In this document: piece after piece, positions 1-8,929 of the stretch
Position numbering within the stretch: position 1 is the stretch's first letter
How the letters are laid out: every line of letters starts with the position of its first letter
Assembly (NCBI GenBank): GCA_021796055.1
Contig: JAJYOS010000051.1
Span: forward strand, 1-14,818
Direction of reading: 5' to 3'
DNA: 14,818 nucleotides
DNA from: Bacteroidota bacterium
GTDB taxonomy: Bacteria > Bacteroidota > Kryptoniia > Kryptoniales > JAKASW01
Translations under genes and position numbers: made by a program
Notes under the pieces: generated by a model
The model's input: only the letters and a program-made list of their open reading frames with translations
Database searches by the model: none
Told to the model about the DNA's origin: nothing

Positions 1-35
1 TTTTTCTAAGTTTTGCATAGGAAAGTAGTAAGCAA

Positions 36-51
36 AGTTTCACGTGGAACA
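36..51. promoter_or_regulatory. parS: parS site 1 (ParB/Spo0J binding site), upstream of mnmG
   Basis: The 16-mer reads AGTTTCACGTGGAACA. It matches the conserved bacterial parS palindrome (TGTTNCACGTGAAACA, here read on the opposite strand as TGTTTCACGTGGAACA) at 15 of 16 positions; only the first base differs. ParB loads on such sites and spreads to organise origin segregation. The site ends 75 bp before the mnmG start, and a second copy lies just after that gene, so chance occurrence is unlikely. It could also influence mnmG transcription, but nothing seen here shows that. Confidence 0.88.
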
Positions 52-126
52 GGAGCAATTTTCGAAGATGTTCACTTGCACGAGGACATCTCGACTGCGA
101 GGAAATAGATAGGGAATTCGAGAAAG

Positions 127-2001
127 ATGACAGAGAAGAAGTACGATGTGATCGTTGTCGGTGCCGGTCATGCCGGCATCGAAGCTGCGTTGGCCGCTGC
201 CCGGATGGGGTGTTCCGTGATGATGGTAACAATGGATATTGCCGCTATCGGGCGCATGTCGTGCAATCCCGCGATTGGTGGAACAGCCAAGGGAAACCTC
301 GTGAGGGAAATTGATGCTCTTGGTGGCGAGATGGGAAAAATTGCTGACGCCACCGGCATACAGTTCAGGATGCTGAATCGTTCGAAGGGGCCTGCCGTCT
401 GGTCGCCGCGCGCGCAGAATGATAGGGAGGGGTACTCAATCGAAGCTCGACGACGGGTCGAGGCGCAGGAGAATGTGCATATTCTTCAGGATATGGTCAC
501 TGATGTATATGTGGAAAATGGGGAAATGGTCGGTGTGCAAACTGGGACCGGTGTCAGGGTGCCATGCAAAGCCCTTATCATCTCGTCCGGTACTTTTCTG
601 AACGGCGTGATGCATACCGGCCTGAAAAGCAGGATTGGTGGACGCTTCAACGAGCCTCCCGCAATTGGCCTGACCGCTTCGCTTGAGAAACTTGGTTTCG
701 TCAGCGGGAGACTGAAGACAGGCACTCCGCCAAGGGTGGACAAGCGAAGCATCGACTTCAGCAAAGTTGAAGAGCAGCCAGGTGACCCCGATCCTGAGCC
801 TTTCTCGTTTCAGACAAAGGAAGTGACCAGGGATCAGGTCAGCTGTTTCCTGACGTACACGAACCACGACACTCATGAGCTGCTGAGAAATGGATTCGAT
901 AGGTCACCGATGTTCACGGGGCTGATTAAGGGAATCGGTCCGAGGTATTGCCCGTCCATCGAAGATAAGATTGTGAGGTTCGCTGAGAAGGAAAGGCATC
1001 AGATATTCTTGGAGCCTGAGGGACGCGACACGAACGTTGTCTACGTGAATGGCTTCTCTACCAGTCTCCCCGCCGAGGTCCAGTACGATGCAATGAAGAC
1101 GGTCCCCGGGCTGGAGAATGTCGAGATGCTTCGGCCTGGATATGCGGTTGAGTATGACTTCTTTCCTCCACACCAGGTGAAACTTACCCTCGAGACCCAG
1201 CTTGTGAAAGGGCTGTTCTTCGCCGGGCAGATAAACGGCACTTCCGGTTATGAGGAGGCTGCGGGACAGGGAATCGTGGCTGGAATTAACGCCGCGTTAA
1301 GGGTAAAGGGCGGAGATCCTTTCGTACTCAGAAGATCCGAGGCTTACATCGGAGTATTGATCGATGACCTCGTCAACAAGGGGACTAGCGAGCCTTACCG
1401 TATGTTCACTTCCAGAGCGGAGTACCGCCTGATGTTGAGACAGGATAATGCCGACCGACGTCTGATGAAGCACGGCCATAAGTTCGAACTTCTTCCTCCC
1501 GATGTTTACGATGCTCTTCGAAAGAAAGAAGAATACATTTCTGTCCTCACTGATTACGTCCGCCAGAAGAGTGTTCCTCCGGCAGCGGTGAATTCTTATC
1601 TGGAATCGATCGGCTCTACAATCTTGTCGGAAAATGAAAAAGTGTCACAGCTTATTAAGAGGCAGGATGTGAAGTTGTCAGAACTCTTACAGATGGAGTT
1701 CTTCCGATCCGACTCGCTTCCGCTGGAAGCCGCGAGTCATAAACATGTAGTCGAGCAGGTAGAGATCGAGACGAAGTACGAAGGATACATTGTCCGCCAG
1801 CTTGAGGAGATCAAAAAGTTTGAAAAGTTTGATTCGATGGAAATCCCGGAAGGATTTGACTACGCTCGAGTGAAGTCTCTATCTACCGAAGCAAGAGAGA
1901 AACTAACGAGAGTCTTGCCTTCCTCTATCGGGCAGGCAAGCCGTATTTCGGGCGTATCTCCGGCTGACATATCCGTGCTGATGGTTTACCTCCACGGTTG
2001 A
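127..2001 (+). CDS. mnmG: MnmG (GidA), tRNA uridine-34 5-carboxymethylaminomethyl modification enzyme
   Basis: This is the FAD-dependent subunit that, with MnmE, installs cmnm5 (or nm5) groups at wobble uridine 34 of certain tRNAs in the cytoplasm. The 624-residue length is normal for the family. The FAD-binding Rossmann motif VGAGHAGIEAA is at residues 11-21, and the signature SCNPAIGGTAKG at 45-56 contains Cys46. A second conserved cysteine (SCFLTYTN, Cys240), GTSGYEEAAGQG at 371-382 and TSRAEYRLMLRQDNAD at 428-443 are all intact; the C-terminal helical region is present. ATG at 127 is the first possible start, because an in-frame TAG lies at 106-108; the Shine-Dalgarno is weak. parS sites flank the gene. 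The usual partner gidB (rsmG) does not follow it; murQ does. Confidence 0.98.
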   Translation: MTEKKYDVIVVGAGHAGIEAALAAARMGCSVMMVTMDIAAIGRMSCNPAIGGTAKGNLVREIDALGGEMGKIADATGIQFRMLNRSKGPAVWSPRAQNDREGYSIEARRRVEAQENVHILQDMVTDVYVENGEMVGVQTGTGVRVPCKALIISSGTFLNGVMHTGLKSRIGGRFNEPPAIGLTASLEKLGFVSGRLKTGTPPRVDKRSIDFSKVEEQPGDPDPEPFSFQTKEVTRDQVSCFLTYTNHDTHELLRNGFDRSPMFTGLIKGIGPRYCPSIEDKIVRFAEKERHQIFLEPEGRDTNVVYVNGFSTSLPAEVQYDAMKTVPGLENVEMLRPGYAVEYDFFPPHQVKLTLETQLVKGLFFAGQINGTSGYEEAAGQGIVAGINAALRVKGGDPFVLRRSEAYIGVLIDDLVNKGTSEPYRMFTSRAEYRLMLRQDNADRRLMKHGHKFELLPPDVYDALRKKEEYISVLTDYVRQKSVPPAAVNSYLESIGSTILSENEKVSQLIKRQDVKLSELLQMEFFRSDSLPLEAASHKHVVEQVEIETKYEGYIVRQLEEIKKFEKFDSMEIPEGFDYARVKSLSTEAREKLTRVLPSSIGQASRISGVSPADISVLMVYLHG

Positions 2002-2032
2002 ACAGGTGGGATATCGCGCCTGACCGTCGGAA

Positions 2033-2048
2033 GGTTTCACGTGAAACA
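2033..2048. promoter_or_regulatory. parS: parS site 2 (ParB/Spo0J binding site), downstream of mnmG
   Basis: GGTTTCACGTGAAACA matches the parS consensus at 15 of 16 positions and contains a perfect 14-bp palindrome, GTTTCACGTGAAAC, at 2034-2047. It lies 31 bp after the mnmG stop codon. The 24 bp from 2034 to 2057 match site 1 (37-60) at 22 positions, so the similarity extends about 9 bp past the palindrome (gagcaatt in both). This suggests that the two sites are duplicates rather than independent occurrences. Confidence 0.9.
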
Positions 2049-2084
2049 AGAGCAATTGAACTAATCTTAAAGCATAAGAAACCG

Positions 2085-2103
2085 TTGATTCTGCTCGAAT
2101 CAA
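2085..2103. other. Stem-loop between mnmG and murQ
   Basis: A perfect 7-bp inverted repeat, TTGATTC (2085-2091) and GAATCAA (2097-2103), surrounds a 5-nt loop. No T-run follows, so a rho-independent terminator is not well supported. It may be an RNA hairpin that weakly separates mnmG from murQ, or a protein-binding palindrome. A 10-bp palindrome, CCATTAATGG, follows at 2117-2126 in the same 151-bp gap. Confidence 0.35.
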
Positions 2104-2152
2104 GGGAATTTGCTAACCATTAATGGAAATTTTGGAAGTTGGGAGTGGTTAA

Positions 2153-3085
2153 ATGGCTGATGGAAAGGACCTGTTCAAAGAGCTGGCATCTCTGACGACG
2201 GAGAAAAGAAATATTGCCTCGATGAGGATCGACATGGCAGACCCCATCGAGATCATCCGTATAATTAACGACGAAGACAAGAAGATAGCTTTCGCTGTTG
2301 AGCAGGAGCTACCTTATATCGCGAAAGCCGTCGAGATGGTGGCACACACGTTCGCGAATGGAGGCCGTCTCTTCTACATTGGTGCAGGCACCAGCGGAAG
2401 GATCGGCGTCCAGGATGCGGCCGAGTGTCCGCCCACCTTCGGCAGTGACCCGGAGCAAATACAGGGACTCATAGCGGGAGGAAGGCGGGCGATCTTCAAG
2501 GCTCAGGAAGGCGCCGAGGACAAAGAGGAAAACGGCGCGAACGACATCATGGCACACGGCGTAACGGAGCGGGATGTCGTATGCGGGATAGCCGCCAGCC
2601 GAAGAACTCCATACGTCGTCGGCGCGGTTAAGAAGGCGCGGGAGATAGGAGCAAAGACGCTCTTCGTGACTACCAACCCGCGTTCGCAGTTCAACATCGA
2701 CGTAGACGTTGCCATCTGTCCGGAAGTCGGTCCCGAAGTAATCATGGGCTCGACGAGAATGAAGTCCGGCACCGCACAGAAGATGGTCTTAAATATGATA
2801 ACGACGGCCGCAATGGTCCTTCAGGGAAAAGTCTACGAGAATATGATGGTAGACCTGCAGATGACCAACAAGAAACTTGAAGAGAGATCGAAAAAAATAG
2901 TGATGACGATAACCGGCGTCGATTACGATGAGGCGGAGAGAGTGCTCAGACTCGCGAACGGTCATGTTAAGACGGCAGTTGTCATGATTAAGGCAAATGT
3001 AAATGCCGAAGATGCGAAGAAGCGTCTAGCAAAGGGGGGCGGTTTCGTGAGGCGGGCGATAGAGGGAGAAATTGGAAAACACTAA
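2153..3085 (+). CDS. murQ: MurQ, N-acetylmuramic acid 6-phosphate etherase
   Basis: MurQ cleaves the lactyl ether of MurNAc-6-phosphate to give GlcNAc-6-phosphate and D-lactate, a cytoplasmic step in peptidoglycan recycling. The 310-residue protein is a full-length SIS-domain member. LTTEKRN at 14-20 is the family N-terminal signature. GAGTSGRIGVQDAAECPPTFG at about 77-97 contains the sugar-phosphate loop and Glu91; GAED at 120-123 contains Glu122. The 31-residue spacing of these glutamates equals that of the acid/base pair Glu83/Glu114 known in the E. coli enzyme. GIAASRRTPYVVGA (145-158) and GSTRMKSGTAQK (from about 209) are also intact. The start ATG has a Shine-Dalgarno GGGAG at 2140-2144 with 8-nt spacing. 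The gene overlaps mfd by 14 bp. No MurNAc transporter or kinase gene is in view. Confidence 0.97.
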   Translation: MADGKDLFKELASLTTEKRNIASMRIDMADPIEIIRIINDEDKKIAFAVEQELPYIAKAVEMVAHTFANGGRLFYIGAGTSGRIGVQDAAECPPTFGSDPEQIQGLIAGGRRAIFKAQEGAEDKEENGANDIMAHGVTERDVVCGIAASRRTPYVVGAVKKAREIGAKTLFVTTNPRSQFNIDVDVAICPEVGPEVIMGSTRMKSGTAQKMVLNMITTAAMVLQGKVYENMMVDLQMTNKKLEERSKKIVMTITGVDYDEAERVLRLANGHVKTAVVMIKANVNAEDAKKRLAKGGGFVRRAIEGEIGKH

Positions 3086-6000
3086 CTTGATCCGCCTGAT
3101 GACGGATCTCGATTCAATTGAAACGAGCCGGACGGTCATTGGCTCGATTCCTGCAACAGGCACGACGGCGCTTCATTGTTTAAGCATCCCGTATTTTGCT
3201 TTCGTGCTGACAAGGCTTCTGAAATCAGATAAGTCACCGCTTCTCCTAGTCATCGACGAAGAGGAAGCGAGTGAGCGACTTCAGTCGGACTTCACGGTCT
3301 TCTCCGGCATTCACCCGATCCAGCTGACAGGGGATGACCAAGGGGAACCGGACTCAGGAACCTTCGGTCTCAACCTTGCCGGTCTGTTTGAGTTCTACTC
3401 CGGCGCAAGGAATCTTTACGTCTGCGATTATGCCGCTATCTTTCGTAAGATGCCCGCGCATGAGACCCTTAAAGAGACTGCCGTTATAATAAAGGCGCAA
3501 GCCGACGTAGATCACGACGAGCTCATCAAGAAGCTGTCCAGATATGGCTACCAGCAGAAAGATTATGTCGAAGAGGTGGGCGACTTCGCGGTCCGCGGAA
3601 GCATAATAGACATCTTTCCGGATTCCGGTGAAAACCCGATCAGGATAGATTTCTTTGGCGACAATGTCGACTCGATACGCGTTTTCGACGCGGTCACTCA
3701 GCGCTCGATCCAGGGGATCGATTCGTTTACTCTCCTCCCCTTTGCCAACTCGGCAAAGGACTCTTCGCCCTTCTCAGATCAAATCCCCCAGGGGACAAGG
3801 ATAATCTTTCACGAGCCCGCGGCGATATCCGAAGATTTAGCAGGAGACTTCCCTGAGCTTGTGGAACGAGTCTCAAAGAAAGCAACTATCCTTTACTGGA
3901 AGGTGCTTGAGAGAGTTGCGGACGAGCCTGGAGTGGAGGTGACTCCGCAACCGACGTTCGGGGGGAAACTTCAACTCGCCGCGAACAAAATCGCTGAGCT
4001 ATTTGCGGATGGCTACAGGATAACCGTAGCTTCGAGTACCAGGCATTTGGAGGATAATTTCCTCAACCTTCTCAACGAATACGACGACCTTAACGGTACC
4101 ATGCTCAAGCAGGAGGTCCAGCTCGTGCAGGCGTCGCTTTCCGGTGGGTTCATTCTCCCAGTCGACAAGTTTGCATTCCTTACCGAACATGAGATATTTG
4201 GCCGTCGATCGCCGCTAGTCTCCAGGAAAGAGAAGGCAAGGAAGTTCGTTGGACTTTTGCGCCGAGATTTGAACTCGCTCCGAAAAGGGGACTACGTCGT
4301 CCACGAGGAATATGGCATCGGGCGGTTCCTTGGCATGCAGAAGCTGAAGATAATAGACAGCACGCAAGAATGCGTGAAGATTGAGTATGCCGATGGCGAC
4401 ATGCTTTATGTCCACATAGACTACGTCGGCAGGCTCCAGCGATACGCCTCCGAGGACGGTTTCAACCCCAAACTTTCCAAACTCGGCGGCGCCGACTGGC
4501 AGCTCATGAAGACCCGCGCCAAAGGAAAGCTAAAAGACATTGCCAAGGATCTGATCAAACTATACGCGGACCGTAAGAAATCCAAAGGTTTCACATTTCA
4601 GAAGGACAGCATTTGGCAGCACGAACTTGAGGCGTCGTTTGTGTATGAGGACACCCCGGACCAGTCGCGTGCCACCTCCGAGATCAAGAAGGACATGGAA
4701 AGTGACAACCCGATGGACAGGCTGCTCTGCGGAGATGTCGGTTTCGGAAAAACGGAAGTTGCCGTGCGCGCCGCCTTCAAAGCGGTAATGAGCGGGAAGC
4801 AGGTCGCCGTCCTCGTCCCCACGACGATCCTTGCCGAACAGCATTACAACACCTTCCGTGACAGGCTTGCCGAGTACGCCGCGAGAGTCGAAGTACTCTC
4901 CAGATTCAGGAAGAAATCGGAGCAGAAGGTGATACTCCAGAAACTCGAAAAGGGGGATGTCGACATCGTCATCGGGACACATCGGCTTCTTTCAGGCGAC
5001 GCGAAGTTTCACGATCTGGGGTTGTTGATTGTCGACGAGGAGCACAGGTTCGGTGTCGAAGCAAAAGAGAAAATCCGCCAGCTGCGCGCTAGCGTAGACA
5101 CACTTTACATGACCGCAACGCCTATCCCGAGGACTCTTTACATGTCCCTCTCATCGGCGATGGATATTTCGATCCTTCAGACGCCCCCCGCCAACAGGCT
5201 TCCGATTGATACCTACATCATCAACTTCGACGGAAAACTCATACAGTCCGTCATAGAGCGTGAGCTTGGCCGCGGCGGACAGGTTTACATCGTCAGCGAC
5301 ACGGTGAAGGACCTGAACAAGCTGGCCGACTTCGTTCAAAGGAGAGTTCCGGGAGCGAAGGCCGGAGTCATCCATGGGAAGATGAAGGCGACAGAGATCG
5401 AGCGCACGATGGTTCATTTCCTCGAAAAGAAACTCAACATTCTCATAGCCACCAAGATAATAGAATCAGGTATAGACATACCCTCGGTGAACACGCTCAT
5501 TGTCAACAACGCTGACAGGTTCGGTCTCGCGGAGCTTTATCAGATTCGCGGCCGCATCGGGCGATCCAACGTGCAGGCGTACGCGTATCTCATCGCGAAA
5601 CAGTTCTCATACCTGACCCGAGACGCGGTGCGGCGGCTAACCGCGATAGAGGAATTCAGCGAGCTCGGCTCCGGGTTCAACCTCGCGATGCGCGACCTCG
5701 AAATCCGCGGGGCGGGTAACGTGCTCGGGAGAGAGCAGAGCGGATTCATAAATAACCTCGGATTCGAGATGTACAACAAGGTACTGGAGGAGGCCGTGGC
5801 CGAGGCGAAGTTTGAAGAGAACCTTACGGAGCAGCTCGACACGCTTACCCGGAGAAAGGTCGAACCACAGGTCACCGCCGATGTCGACGCTTACATACCC
5901 GACGACTATGTCTCCCTCGACGCCGACAGATTCGATTTTTACAAGCGCCTCTCCCGGGCCGCGATGGCAGCTGAGGTCGACGACATTCGGGCTGAGATGC

Positions 6001-6332
6001 TAGACAGGTTCGGCAAGATACCAGAACAGGCGGATAACCTCTTCAAACTGATCAAGCTCAAGATAGGACTCGAACCTCTCAGAATACCTAAAGTCGAAAT
6101 GAAAGCCGCAACCGTCGACATCATTCTTCCTTCCGACGACCATGAGTTCTACAAAGAGATATTCCCGCTGATGATGAATGCCCTCGACAGGATTGGCGAC
6201 ATCAAATACAGGGTCACGCAGGAAAACGCGAACGCGAAAGTTGAAGTGAAGTTTGTATCTGGTGGATCGGAAAGCGAAGGGGCGAAGATAGATAGACTCG
6301 AACGGCTCGTCGAAGTCCTGAAGATAATTTAG
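3072..6332 (+). CDS. mfd: Mfd, transcription-repair coupling factor
   Basis: Mfd is a DNA translocase that releases RNA polymerase stalled at lesions and recruits UvrA for nucleotide excision repair. The 1086-residue protein has the expected domain order. A UvrB-like N-terminal region comes first (DFAVRGSIIDIFP at 171-183), then the CarD-like RNA-polymerase interaction domain (KGDYVVHEEYGIGRFLGM, 405-422). The superfamily 2 motor follows, with Walker A GDVGFGKTE (554-562), DEEH (655-658), TATPIPRT (681-688) and QIRGRIGRS (824-832), and then the C-terminal TRCF domain. The start is TTG at 3072, inside the end of murQ in another frame. GGGAG at 3064-3068 precedes it by only 3 nt, so translational coupling to murQ is likely. 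An ATG at 3102 is the alternative start but lacks a Shine-Dalgarno. A terminator-like hairpin follows the gene. Confidence 0.97.
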   Translation: MENTNLIRLMTDLDSIETSRTVIGSIPATGTTALHCLSIPYFAFVLTRLLKSDKSPLLLVIDEEEASERLQSDFTVFSGIHPIQLTGDDQGEPDSGTFGLNLAGLFEFYSGARNLYVCDYAAIFRKMPAHETLKETAVIIKAQADVDHDELIKKLSRYGYQQKDYVEEVGDFAVRGSIIDIFPDSGENPIRIDFFGDNVDSIRVFDAVTQRSIQGIDSFTLLPFANSAKDSSPFSDQIPQGTRIIFHEPAAISEDLAGDFPELVERVSKKATILYWKVLERVADEPGVEVTPQPTFGGKLQLAANKIAELFADGYRITVASSTRHLEDNFLNLLNEYDDLNGTMLKQEVQLVQASLSGGFILPVDKFAFLTEHEIFGRRSPLVSRKEKARKFVGLLRRDLNSLRKGDYVVHEEYGIGRFLGMQKLKIIDSTQECVKIEYADGDMLYVHIDYVGRLQRYASEDGFNPKLSKLGGADWQLMKTRAKGKLKDIAKDLIKLYADRKKSKGFTFQKDSIWQHELEASFVYEDTPDQSRATSEIKKDMESDNPMDRLLCGDVGFGKTEVAVRAAFKAVMSGKQVAVLVPTTILAEQHYNTFRDRLAEYAARVEVLSRFRKKSEQKVILQKLEKGDVDIVIGTHRLLSGDAKFHDLGLLIVDEEHRFGVEAKEKIRQLRASVDTLYMTATPIPRTLYMSLSSAMDISILQTPPANRLPIDTYIINFDGKLIQSVIERELGRGGQVYIVSDTVKDLNKLADFVQRRVPGAKAGVIHGKMKATEIERTMVHFLEKKLNILIATKIIESGIDIPSVNTLIVNNADRFGLAELYQIRGRIGRSNVQAYAYLIAKQFSYLTRDAVRRLTAIEEFSELGSGFNLAMRDLEIRGAGNVLGREQSGFINNLGFEMYNKVLEEAVAEAKFEENLTEQLDTLTRRKVEPQVTADVDAYIPDDYVSLDADRFDFYKRLSRAAMAAEVDDIRAEMLDRFGKIPEQADNLFKLIKLKIGLEPLRIPKVEMKAATVDIILPSDDHEFYKEIFPLMMNALDRIGDIKYRVTQENANAKVEVKFVSGGSESEGAKIDRLERLVEVLKII

Positions 6333-6372
6333 TCTGGTCGATTTCCATGGAGTGGCTGATCACGACTGAATG

Positions 6373-6402
6373 CCGGGGAGCGAAACTCACTCCCCGGTCT
6401 TT
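6373..6402 (+). terminator. Probable rho-independent terminator of the murQ-mfd unit
   Basis: An 8-bp GC-rich stem, CCGGGGAG (6373-6380) and CTCCCCGG (6390-6397), has a 9-nt loop and is followed by TCTTT. It lies 41 bp past the mfd stop and faces the convergent ATPase gene. Read on the minus strand, no T-run follows the hairpin, so it appears to serve mfd rather than the ATPase. Confidence 0.7.
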
Positions 6403-6505
6403 CGCAACACTATTTACTGATTCAATTCAAAGCATGCAGTATCGCAATACGGATAGCGCAAGTTCGACACAAAACACACCTCCGTCGCTTGCCGCTGCAT
6501 ATTCC

Positions 6506-8929
6506 CTATTCAACACGGAATTTCTTGAACGCATAATATTTCGGCACATCAGTAACAAACGTGAAGATTACTGAAAAGACAAGGACGGCAAATACTTCGC
6601 TTGGAGTTATTGCCGGGATTATTATCCCATAAATACCGAGGAAGATAAACGCGACTACTCCGCCCAGCGTCGCGATCGTCAACGCGCCGCCCGGAAGCGA
6701 ATCCCAGAAAAATCTTCTCTCGCGAACGCTGATCACTCTGAACTGGCTCGTGAAGACTAGCATCAGAAGCATGAATGTCTGAAGTTGCGGGAAGCTGAGG
6801 TGCAGGTAATCCTTTCCCCAAAGCAGCGTCGCGATTCCGCCGATCACGAACAACCCGCCGACTGCCAGGGAGGCGAATGTTATGTCTCTGACGTTCCAGT
6901 TGTTCGGCGCAATGGTGTGTTTCACGTTGTCTGTCGCGAGGGACATTGTCACGAAATCGAGCGCGAACACGAGGAGCGACATGCCCAGAAGAGACAAAAC
7001 CATCTTGTCGATCATGAAGAAGCCGACCATAAGCAAGCCGACGAGTTGTACCACCTTGGTGACTTTGTTTATCACCCATGTCAACATTCTCTGGTATGTT
7101 TCGCGGCTGCGCTTGACCGCGTCGACGATGACGCTCACGCCGGGCTGTGTCAGCACGACGCTTGCCGATGCCTTCGCGACATCCGTAGAATTGCTGACCG
7201 CGATTCCCATCTCGGCCTGCTTGAGGGCTGGGGCGTCATTCACGCCGTCCCCCGTCATGCCGACCATGTAGCCTTTTGACTGAAGGAGCTTCACTATCTT
7301 GTATTTATCCTCGGGATAAATTTCGGCGAATCCGTCGCTTTCCGCGGCCTTCTTCGCCTGTTCGTCCTCGCTTAAGTTCGCGATGTCGGAAAGCCTGATG
7401 ACGTTAGTGCCTATACCGACCTGGCCCGCAATTTCCCTCGCGATCGCGAGGCTGTCGCCCGTGAGCATTAACGGCTTCACGCCAAGTTCCTTTACCTCCT
7501 CGATCATCTTCTTGCTGTCCGGCCTCGGCGGGTCGGCAAGCGGAATCAAACCCGCAAGACGGAGATCGTCAGGGTTACCATCAATGGAGCAGGCCACGGC
7601 GATTGTGCGATATCCCTTCCGCGAAAAAGAATCGATCTGCTTATCGACATCGGCGGTGGTTTCTGCGTCAAGACCATTGCACATTCCGAGAATAACCTGC
7701 GCGGCGCCCTTCACAGCGCGATATTGCTTCCCCTCGGTTTCGAATATCGCCTCGGTCCTTTTGATGGCAGGATTGAACGGAGTGTAGGAGATTTGCTTGT
7801 GGGAATTCATGCTTATGTTCTGGCTCTTAGCGAAGTCGATCACCGCTAGGTCGATCAAATCCATCCCTTCGTACCTCGATGCGAGCACCGCCGTCCGAAT
7901 TACTTCGTCCTTCTTGAAACCTGAGTACGGTATGCTGTCGGTGACTGCCAGCTTGTTCTGAGTGATTGTTCCTGTCTTGTCGAGACAGAGCACACTGATG
8001 GATGCTGCGTCCTCAATCGAGTCGAGTCGAGTCACGAGTACCCCCTCCGCCGCGAGCTTTGTGCCGGTAGCCGCCTGAACGATCGTCATGACAGCGGGTA
8101 GGGCGACCGGTACCGCGCCCATTAGGAACACGACGATAAATGTGAGGATCAAGAGGGCACTCATGTGCATTGCGAGGGCGTAAAGGGCAACCACGAGCGA
8201 TGCCGCGATTCCTAGGTACATCATGTCCTTCACGATGTTCATCATGATCTCTTCCTGGTGAGATTTCGGTTTCGCGATCTTGACCAGCTCTGCCGTCTTG
8301 CCGAAGTAAGTGTTCGCGCCGGTATTGAGCACGACGCACTTTGCTTCTCCGCGCCTGACTACGGATCCTGAATAGACCACGTCGGAATTCTGTTTCTCGA
8401 CAGGAAGAGACTCGCCGGTGAGGGCCGATTCGTCTATGGAAATGTCTCCGCCGACGATCTTAGCGTCCGCCGGTACTATATCACCGAGTTTCACCATGAG
8501 AATATCACCCGGTACTATGCCGCCGGCCTCTTCGGTTGTCCATATCCCGTTTCTCAGAATTTTCGCCTTGATGGCAAGCCGCTGCTTCAGCAACTCGACC
8601 GCCTTCTGCGACCCGCGTGAGTGCATAAACCCAATTATCGCGTTCACCGTGAGGAGCGCGAAGATGATTATTCCTTCGAGCTTGTGCTTCAGCACGAAGT
8701 CAAGTACCATGGCGAATTCGAGGAGCCATGGCATCGGACCCCAGTATCTTTTGAGAAATACCAGGACAGGATTTTTCTTTTTTTCCGTAATTTCATTTCG
8801 ACCGAAGAACGAAATGCGTTCCTGGATATCTGAATCAGAAAGTCCTGACTCTGTCGATTTTAGAAGTTTGTATGTGTCGTCTAATGACGAGGTTTTGAAG
8901 TCAGAAGTCGGTTTAATTTGGAAATCCAT
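6506..8929 (-). CDS. Plasma-membrane-type proton-translocating P-type (P3A) ATPase
   Basis: This is an integral membrane cation pump of 807 residues, most like the PMA/AHA proton-ATPase group, which exports H+ using ATP. It has the short-N-terminus layout of that group. TGES (171-174) is the actuator-domain motif, PVALP (274-278) lies in transmembrane helix 4, DKTGT (317-321) holds the phosphorylated Asp317, KGA (407-409) is in the nucleotide-binding domain, and TGD (490-492) and GDGVNDAP (560-567) complete the P-domain. About ten hydrophobic segments are visible. The LDFVTMSLATDN stretch (657-668) places acidic residues where helix 6 of proton pumps carries its key aspartate. There is no long C-terminal autoinhibitory tail. 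The ATG at 8929 has AAGGAC 8 nt upstream. It stands alone, convergent with mfd and divergent from msrA. Proton specificity is inferred; a related cation is possible. Confidence 0.92.
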   Translation of the reverse strand: MDFQIKPTSDFKTSSLDDTYKLLKSTESGLSDSDIQERISFFGRNEITEKKKNPVLVFLKRYWGPMPWLLEFAMVLDFVLKHKLEGIIIFALLTVNAIIGFMHSRGSQKAVELLKQRLAIKAKILRNGIWTTEEAGGIVPGDILMVKLGDIVPADAKIVGGDISIDESALTGESLPVEKQNSDVVYSGSVVRRGEAKCVVLNTGANTYFGKTAELVKIAKPKSHQEEIMMNIVKDMMYLGIAASLVVALYALAMHMSALLILTFIVVFLMGAVPVALPAVMTIVQAATGTKLAAEGVLVTRLDSIEDAASISVLCLDKTGTITQNKLAVTDSIPYSGFKKDEVIRTAVLASRYEGMDLIDLAVIDFAKSQNISMNSHKQISYTPFNPAIKRTEAIFETEGKQYRAVKGAAQVILGMCNGLDAETTADVDKQIDSFSRKGYRTIAVACSIDGNPDDLRLAGLIPLADPPRPDSKKMIEEVKELGVKPLMLTGDSLAIAREIAGQVGIGTNVIRLSDIANLSEDEQAKKAAESDGFAEIYPEDKYKIVKLLQSKGYMVGMTGDGVNDAPALKQAEMGIAVSNSTDVAKASASVVLTQPGVSVIVDAVKRSRETYQRMLTWVINKVTKVVQLVGLLMVGFFMIDKMVLSLLGMSLLVFALDFVTMSLATDNVKHTIAPNNWNVRDITFASLAVGGLFVIGGIATLLWGKDYLHLSFPQLQTFMLLMLVFTSQFRVISVRERRFFWDSLPGGALTIATLGGVVAFIFLGIYGIIIPAITPSEVFAVLVFSVIFTFVTDVPKYYAFKKFRVE

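Noticed and set aside
2002..2152. A gidB (rsmG) gene or remnant after mnmG
   Set aside because: The gap holds a parS site, a stem-loop and a palindrome but no coding frame resembling RsmG.
4560..4982. 140-codon minus-strand frame inside mfd
   Set aside because: It is antisense to the conserved Mfd motor domain, without its own signals.
6347..6574. 75-codon plus-strand frame after mfd
   Set aside because: It runs through the terminator-like hairpin and into the ATPase 3' end, with no Shine-Dalgarno or recognisable protein features.
6785..7279. 164-codon plus-strand frame, rich in His, Arg, Glu and Asp, opposite the ATPase gene
   Set aside because: Its odd composition is that of an antisense reading of a real gene; no motif or Shine-Dalgarno supports it.
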